DNA of 7,391 nucleotides from assembly GCA_024277475.1 (NCBI GenBank), contig JAJRVC010000370.1:1-7391 (forward strand). Direction: 5' to 3'. Position numbers and translations under genes: made by a program. Below the pieces are notes generated by a model, which worked only from the letters and a program-made list of their open reading frames with translations, ran no database searches and was not told where the DNA came from. This document shows, piece after piece, positions 5,205 through 7,391 of this stretch. Each line of letters starts with the position of its first letter. Position 1 is the first letter of the stretch. This stretch comes from Deltaproteobacteria bacterium (GTDB lineage: Bacteria > Desulfobacterota > Desulfobacteria > Desulfobacterales > JAFDCJ01).

Positions 5205-6617
5205 ATGAACAAGACTGAATCTCCCTGGCTTCGAACGGTTACGCTTGCAAAACCAACGCTACAGGACAACACTGCAGACACCGACCGTCTTGTTTCAGCT
5301 TTAAAAACCGACCTCCAAACCGATGCCGTTCATCTTGACCTTGATCTGCTAAAAACGCTGCCGGATCTGCTGCGGAAATGGGAATACAGCGTTCGATGCT
5401 TTCTTTTTAAAGATCGTCACCGCTGGTTGGTGACTGGAATGGCCGGGGTCGATGATCCCCGCCCGTTTGCCGGTCTTGCTGTCGATCTGGGCACTACCAG
5501 AGTTGTCTTGCGACTTTTGGACCTGTCCGATGGCCGCACGTTGGGCGAATCCGGGTTTGACAACCCCCAGTTGGCTGTCGGGCCTGATATTCTGGCCCGC
5601 ATTCATTTTGCGGGGACCTCCGGCGGGTTACAACGGCTCAATGAGCTTATCATTACCGCACTGAACCAGACTGTTCAAGATCTGTGCCGGTCATGCCGGC
5701 TTCAACCACAGGACATCTATACTATCGCTATGGCCGGAAACACGACCATGACCCATTTGTTCATGGCGACGGATCCCCGCTGGATTATCCGGGAGCCATA
5801 TATACCGGTGATCAACAAACCTGAAATTTTAAAAGCCGCAGAACTTGGCATCCAGGTGAACGCCGGGGCCAGGGTCTTCATTTTTCCGAATGTCGGCAGT
5901 TATTTCGGTGGTGACCTGATTGCCGGCATTTTCTTTGCGGGTCTCCACAGGCTGTCGGAACCGGCTATTTTGGTTGACGTAGGAACAAATGCCGAGGTTG
6001 TCGTGGGTAACGAAGACTGGCTGATCGCCTGCGCCGGAGCCGCCGGCCCGGCCCTGGAAGGCGGGGTGACGAAAATGGGCATGCTGGCGGGACCGGGTGT
6101 GGTGGATCGGATTGCAATCAATCCGGATACGCATGAGTTCGATCTTCATACCCTTGACGAGGAACCGCCTAAAGGTATCTGCGGTTCCGGTATCATCGAT
6201 CTGGCCGCCGCGCTTTTTCTGTCGGAAATGATTGACATTCGTGGGAAATTTGTTCCGGCAAAGTGTCGCAATTATCTCAAACGAATTGACGGTCTTGCAC
6301 ATCTGGTGATCGTCCCGGCCGACAAATCAGCCACCGGATCGGATCTGACCATCAGCCAGGCGGACCTTGACAGCCTCATTCGATCCAAAGCTGCAATGTA
6401 CACGATTTTAGAGACGATTACCACTTCAGTGGGGTTAACACTGAAGGATCTAAATTCATTTTTTGTCTGTGGAACCTTCGGTTCCTTCATCGACCCACGC
6501 GCGGCCATCACCATCGGCATGCTACCGGACCTCCCCCTGGACAGTTACAAACCGCTGGGTAACAGCTCTCTTGGTGGAGCGGCCCTGGCGCTCACTTCGG
6601 TTGATTTTCTGAAATAG
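5205..6617 (+). CDS. RACo-like ASKHA ATPase (corrinoid protein reductive activator, DUF4445), lacking the ferredoxin domain and stopped by an internal TAG
   Basis: The frame encodes 470 residues to TAG 6615-6617. RACo/RamA-type proteins use ATP to drive reduction of inactive Co(II) corrinoid proteins to Co(I). A RACo middle domain is recognisable at about residues 11-85 (VTLAKPTLQDN...). The ASKHA ATPase follows: phosphate-1 VDLGTTR (93-99), AGNTTMTH (177-184), FPNVGSYFGGD (227-237), phosphate-2 DVGTNAE (258-264), CAGAAGPALEGG (276-287), GICGSGIID (324-332) and CGTFGSFIDP (422-431). The N-terminal [2Fe-2S] domain of full-length RACo is absent, and so is the C-terminal [4Fe-4S] region of RamA. 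The same frame continues past the TAG with the conserved family C-terminus. ATG 5205 is preferred to TTG 5154, which would begin upstream of the heptads; neither has a good Shine-Dalgarno. Together with the cooC-like gene it points to the CODH/ACS system. Confidence 0.85.
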   Translation: MNKTESPWLRTVTLAKPTLQDNTADTDRLVSALKTDLQTDAVHLDLDLLKTLPDLLRKWEYSVRCFLFKDRHRWLVTGMAGVDDPRPFAGLAVDLGTTRVVLRLLDLSDGRTLGESGFDNPQLAVGPDILARIHFAGTSGGLQRLNELIITALNQTVQDLCRSCRLQPQDIYTIAMAGNTTMTHLFMATDPRWIIREPYIPVINKPEILKAAELGIQVNAGARVFIFPNVGSYFGGDLIAGIFFAGLHRLSEPAILVDVGTNAEVVVGNEDWLIACAGAAGPALEGGVTKMGMLAGPGVVDRIAINPDTHEFDLHTLDEEPPKGICGSGIIDLAAALFLSEMIDIRGKFVPAKCRNYLKRIDGLAHLVIVPADKSATGSDLTISQADLDSLIRSKAAMYTILETITTSVGLTLKDLNSFFVCGTFGSFIDPRAAITIGMLPDLPLDSYKPLGNSSLGGAALALTSVDFLK

Positions 6618-6752
6618 ATCGACGCCATCCGTGACCGCATCACCTACCTGGAGTTAAACGTCAACCAGGATTTCATGAACCGTTTCAGTGCCGCGAGGTT
6701 TCTGCCGCATACAAATGCATTATTATTTCCATCAGTTAAAAAACAGGTTTGA
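6618..6752 (+). pseudogene. In-frame continuation of the ASKHA gene after TAG (conserved C-terminus)
   Basis: Directly after TAG 6615-6617 the same frame stays open for 44 codons to TGA 6750-6752. It encodes the C-terminal signature known from RACo/DUF4445 proteins: ITYLELNVN, then FMNRF and FLPHT, ending near FPSV. With the TAG counted as one residue the full protein would be 515 residues. In remembered homologs the TAG position falls in a variable helix, commonly Glu or Lys about nine residues before the TY pair, so one base change from GAG, AAG or CAG would explain it. Whether this part is translated depends on read-through, pyrrolysine decoding or a sequence error. It has no start of its own apart from an internal Met. 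Confidence 0.8.
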
Positions 6753-6768
6753 TGATAACGGGACGTAA

Positions 6769-6788
6769 GCGGATGGCAAACGATCCGC
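6769..6788. terminator. Hairpin between convergent genes (weak terminator candidate)
   Basis: GCGGAT (6769-6774) and ATCCGC (6783-6788) form a perfect 6-bp stem with an 8-nt loop. It lies in the 47-bp gap between the ASKHA-frame TGA and the stop of the - strand gene. No T-run occurs on either side, so termination efficiency is doubtful. The convergent position is the main support. Confidence 0.3.
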
Positions 6789-6799
6789 CGGCTTGCAAA

Positions 6800-7135
6800 T
6801 TATCTTAAATCATAGCATTCGTAATCATCAACACTGCAAGGGGCGCTGACAATACGCTGTAATTTCCCAAATTGGAATGCGAGGTAGTACATAAATCTGC
6901 TCTGACCGATATTATATATCCAGATAGGACCATAATCCTGCTTGGACTGCACTTCCAGCGGTTCGCCGCATTTTTCTAAAACCGACCTATCTGAATCTCC
7001 CGTGGCAACAACCCCACCCGAACACCTAAGCGTCGACTGATCAGCCAGATTTAAGATGTCTACCGCATATGAAATATGGGGACAAACAATAAAAAAAGCC
7101 AGCATGACACCCATGAAAATTGCTTTTCTATTCAT
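6800..7135 (-). CDS. Secreted DUF2845-type small protein
   Basis: A 111-residue protein with an N-terminal signal peptide: basic MNRK, a hydrophobic core at about 5-18, and a likely signal peptidase I site after SYA (residue 24). The Cys in FFIVCP does not fit a lipobox. The mature part has the DUF2845 pattern LRCSGGVVATGDS (36-48), VLEKCGEPLE (52-61), IWIYNIG (71-77) and an aromatic/hydrophobic FxFGKLQRI strand. Four mature-domain Cys (38, 56, 100, 107) could form disulfides in the periplasm. The function of the family is unknown. GGAGG lies exactly 5 nt before this start, so it is preferred to the ATG seven codons upstream (7154-7156), which would bury the signal peptide. It is convergent with the ASKHA gene and not obviously related to it. 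Confidence 0.8.
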   Translation of the reverse strand: MNRKAIFMGVMLAFFIVCPHISYAVDILNLADQSTLRCSGGVVATGDSDRSVLEKCGEPLEVQSKQDYGPIWIYNIGQSRFMYYLAFQFGKLQRIVSAPCSVDDYECYDLR

Positions 7136-7140
7136 TTTAT

Positions 7141-7145
7141 CCTCC
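7141..7145 (-). promoter_or_regulatory. Ribosome binding site fixing the DUF2845 start
   Basis: Read on the - strand this is GGAGG, 5 nt before ATG 7135-7133. It lies inside the coding part of the longer alternative frame, which argues for the shorter 111-residue protein. Confidence 0.75.
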
Positions 7146-7168
7146 ACCTTTGACAATCTCGTAAAAAG

Positions 7169-7188
7169 TCAAAATTCTCAGATTTTGA
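7169..7188. promoter_or_regulatory. Perfect inverted repeat upstream of the DUF2845 gene
   Basis: TCAAAAT (7169-7175) and ATTTTGA (7182-7188), a perfect 7-bp inverted repeat with a 6-nt spacer, lie 34-53 bp upstream of the - strand start. It sits between the candidate -10 and the Shine-Dalgarno. An operator or a leader hairpin are both possible. Confidence 0.35.
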
Positions 7189-7205
7189 TCTCATAACATT
7201 TTAAA

Positions 7206-7211
7206 ATTATA
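7206..7211 (-). promoter_or_regulatory. Candidate -10 box for the DUF2845 gene
   Basis: On the - strand this reads TATAAT, a perfect -10 hexamer. The -35 region 17 bp upstream is poor. The surroundings are very AT-rich and contain TAAAATT/AATTTTA arms (7202-7208, 7220-7226), so chance matches are likely. Transcription would start near 7199, giving a leader of about 64 nt. Confidence 0.3.
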
Positions 7212-7301
7212 AAGTATAAAATTTTATTCTAACATCGAAAACCTGATCCTTTGAGCCTGGATTCTTTACTTTTGTGCTTTTTATGCCTTTTTGCGGCCAT
7301 G

Positions 7302-7391
7302 TCACCTTAAATTATCCAACAAAAACAGATGAACATATTTGGGGGCGAGATCTTTGGCAGTGACCCGCCCCAATTCGTTTTCGATTTCTTC
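7302..7391 (-). CDS. C-terminal end of an unidentified - strand gene (partial)
   Basis: Reading leftward from the window edge, 29 codons are open to TGA at 7304-7302. The peptide is EEIENELGRVTAKDLAPKY followed by VHLFLLDNLR. The mix of charged and hydrophobic residues and the codon use look coding, but no family was recognised. It would be transcribed in the same direction as the DUF2845 gene, 166 bp upstream of that gene's start. Confidence 0.45.
   Translation of the reverse strand, partial: EEIENELGRVTAKDLAPKYVHLFLLDNLR

Noticed and set aside
4981..5208. 75-residue TTG-initiated frame between the sirtuin and ASKHA genes
   Set aside because: It runs through two heptad repeat tracts and a promoter candidate, and its peptide resembles spurious repeat translations. 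It was considered as a lost ferredoxin domain, but the Cys spacing does not fit.
5829..6302. 157-residue open frame on the - strand inside the ASKHA gene, and other long antisense frames
   Set aside because: Shadows of the conserved + strand coding sequence, with no domains of their own.
6615..6660. Pyrrolysine insertion (PYLIS-like) stem-loop downstream of the TAG
   Set aside because: Only very short complementary stretches such as ACG/CGT are present; no stable stem could be drawn by eye. Its absence does not exclude pyrrolysine.

Overview
The window reads as a chromosomal segment of an anaerobic, probably sulfate-reducing deltaproteobacterium (Desulfobacterota, Desulfobacterales-like). 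This is inferred from gene content: a CODH nickel-insertion ATPase of the CooC/AcsF type and a corrinoid-activation ASKHA protein, both typical of organisms with the Wood-Ljungdahl (acetyl-CoA) pathway. The intergenic DNA is rich in short degenerate repeats. No rRNA, tRNA, CRISPR array or insertion sequence was recognised.

Layout: positions 1-335 hold the possible tail of an upstream gene, a REP-like hairpin and a long leader with a good extended -10 promoter. Six genes then run on the + strand: cooC-like ATPase (336-1085), class II-like histone-deacetylase-family amidohydrolase (1326-2276), AcuB-like CBS-CBS-ACT protein (2410-3108), metallo-beta-lactamase-fold hydrolase (3214-4053), sirtuin (4208-4954) and a RACo-like ASKHA ATPase (5205-6617). 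They are separated by 104-250 bp, so they are unlikely to form one tightly coupled operon. A secreted DUF2845-type protein lies convergently (6800-7135, - strand), and the C-terminal end of another - strand gene enters at the right edge (7302-7391).

Working together (inference): the first and last + strand genes would mature or re-activate CODH/acetyl-CoA synthase and its corrinoid iron-sulfur protein. The genes between them include two mechanistically unrelated lysine deacylases, one Zn-dependent and one NAD-dependent, plus a CBS/ACT ligand sensor of the kind found in acetyl-CoA synthetase control loci (acuABC). The set looks like an acetyl-CoA-pathway maturation and protein-deacylation neighbourhood.

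The most striking observation is that the RACo-like frame is interrupted by a single TAG (6615-6617). Downstream, in the same frame, 44 more codons encode the conserved C-terminal motif of the family and end at TGA 6750-6752. This is a nonsense mutation, a sequencing error, or a read-through/pyrrolysine UAG. The second notable pattern is that the leaders of four consecutive genes each contain degenerate tandem repeats with a period of exactly 7 bp but different unit sequences.
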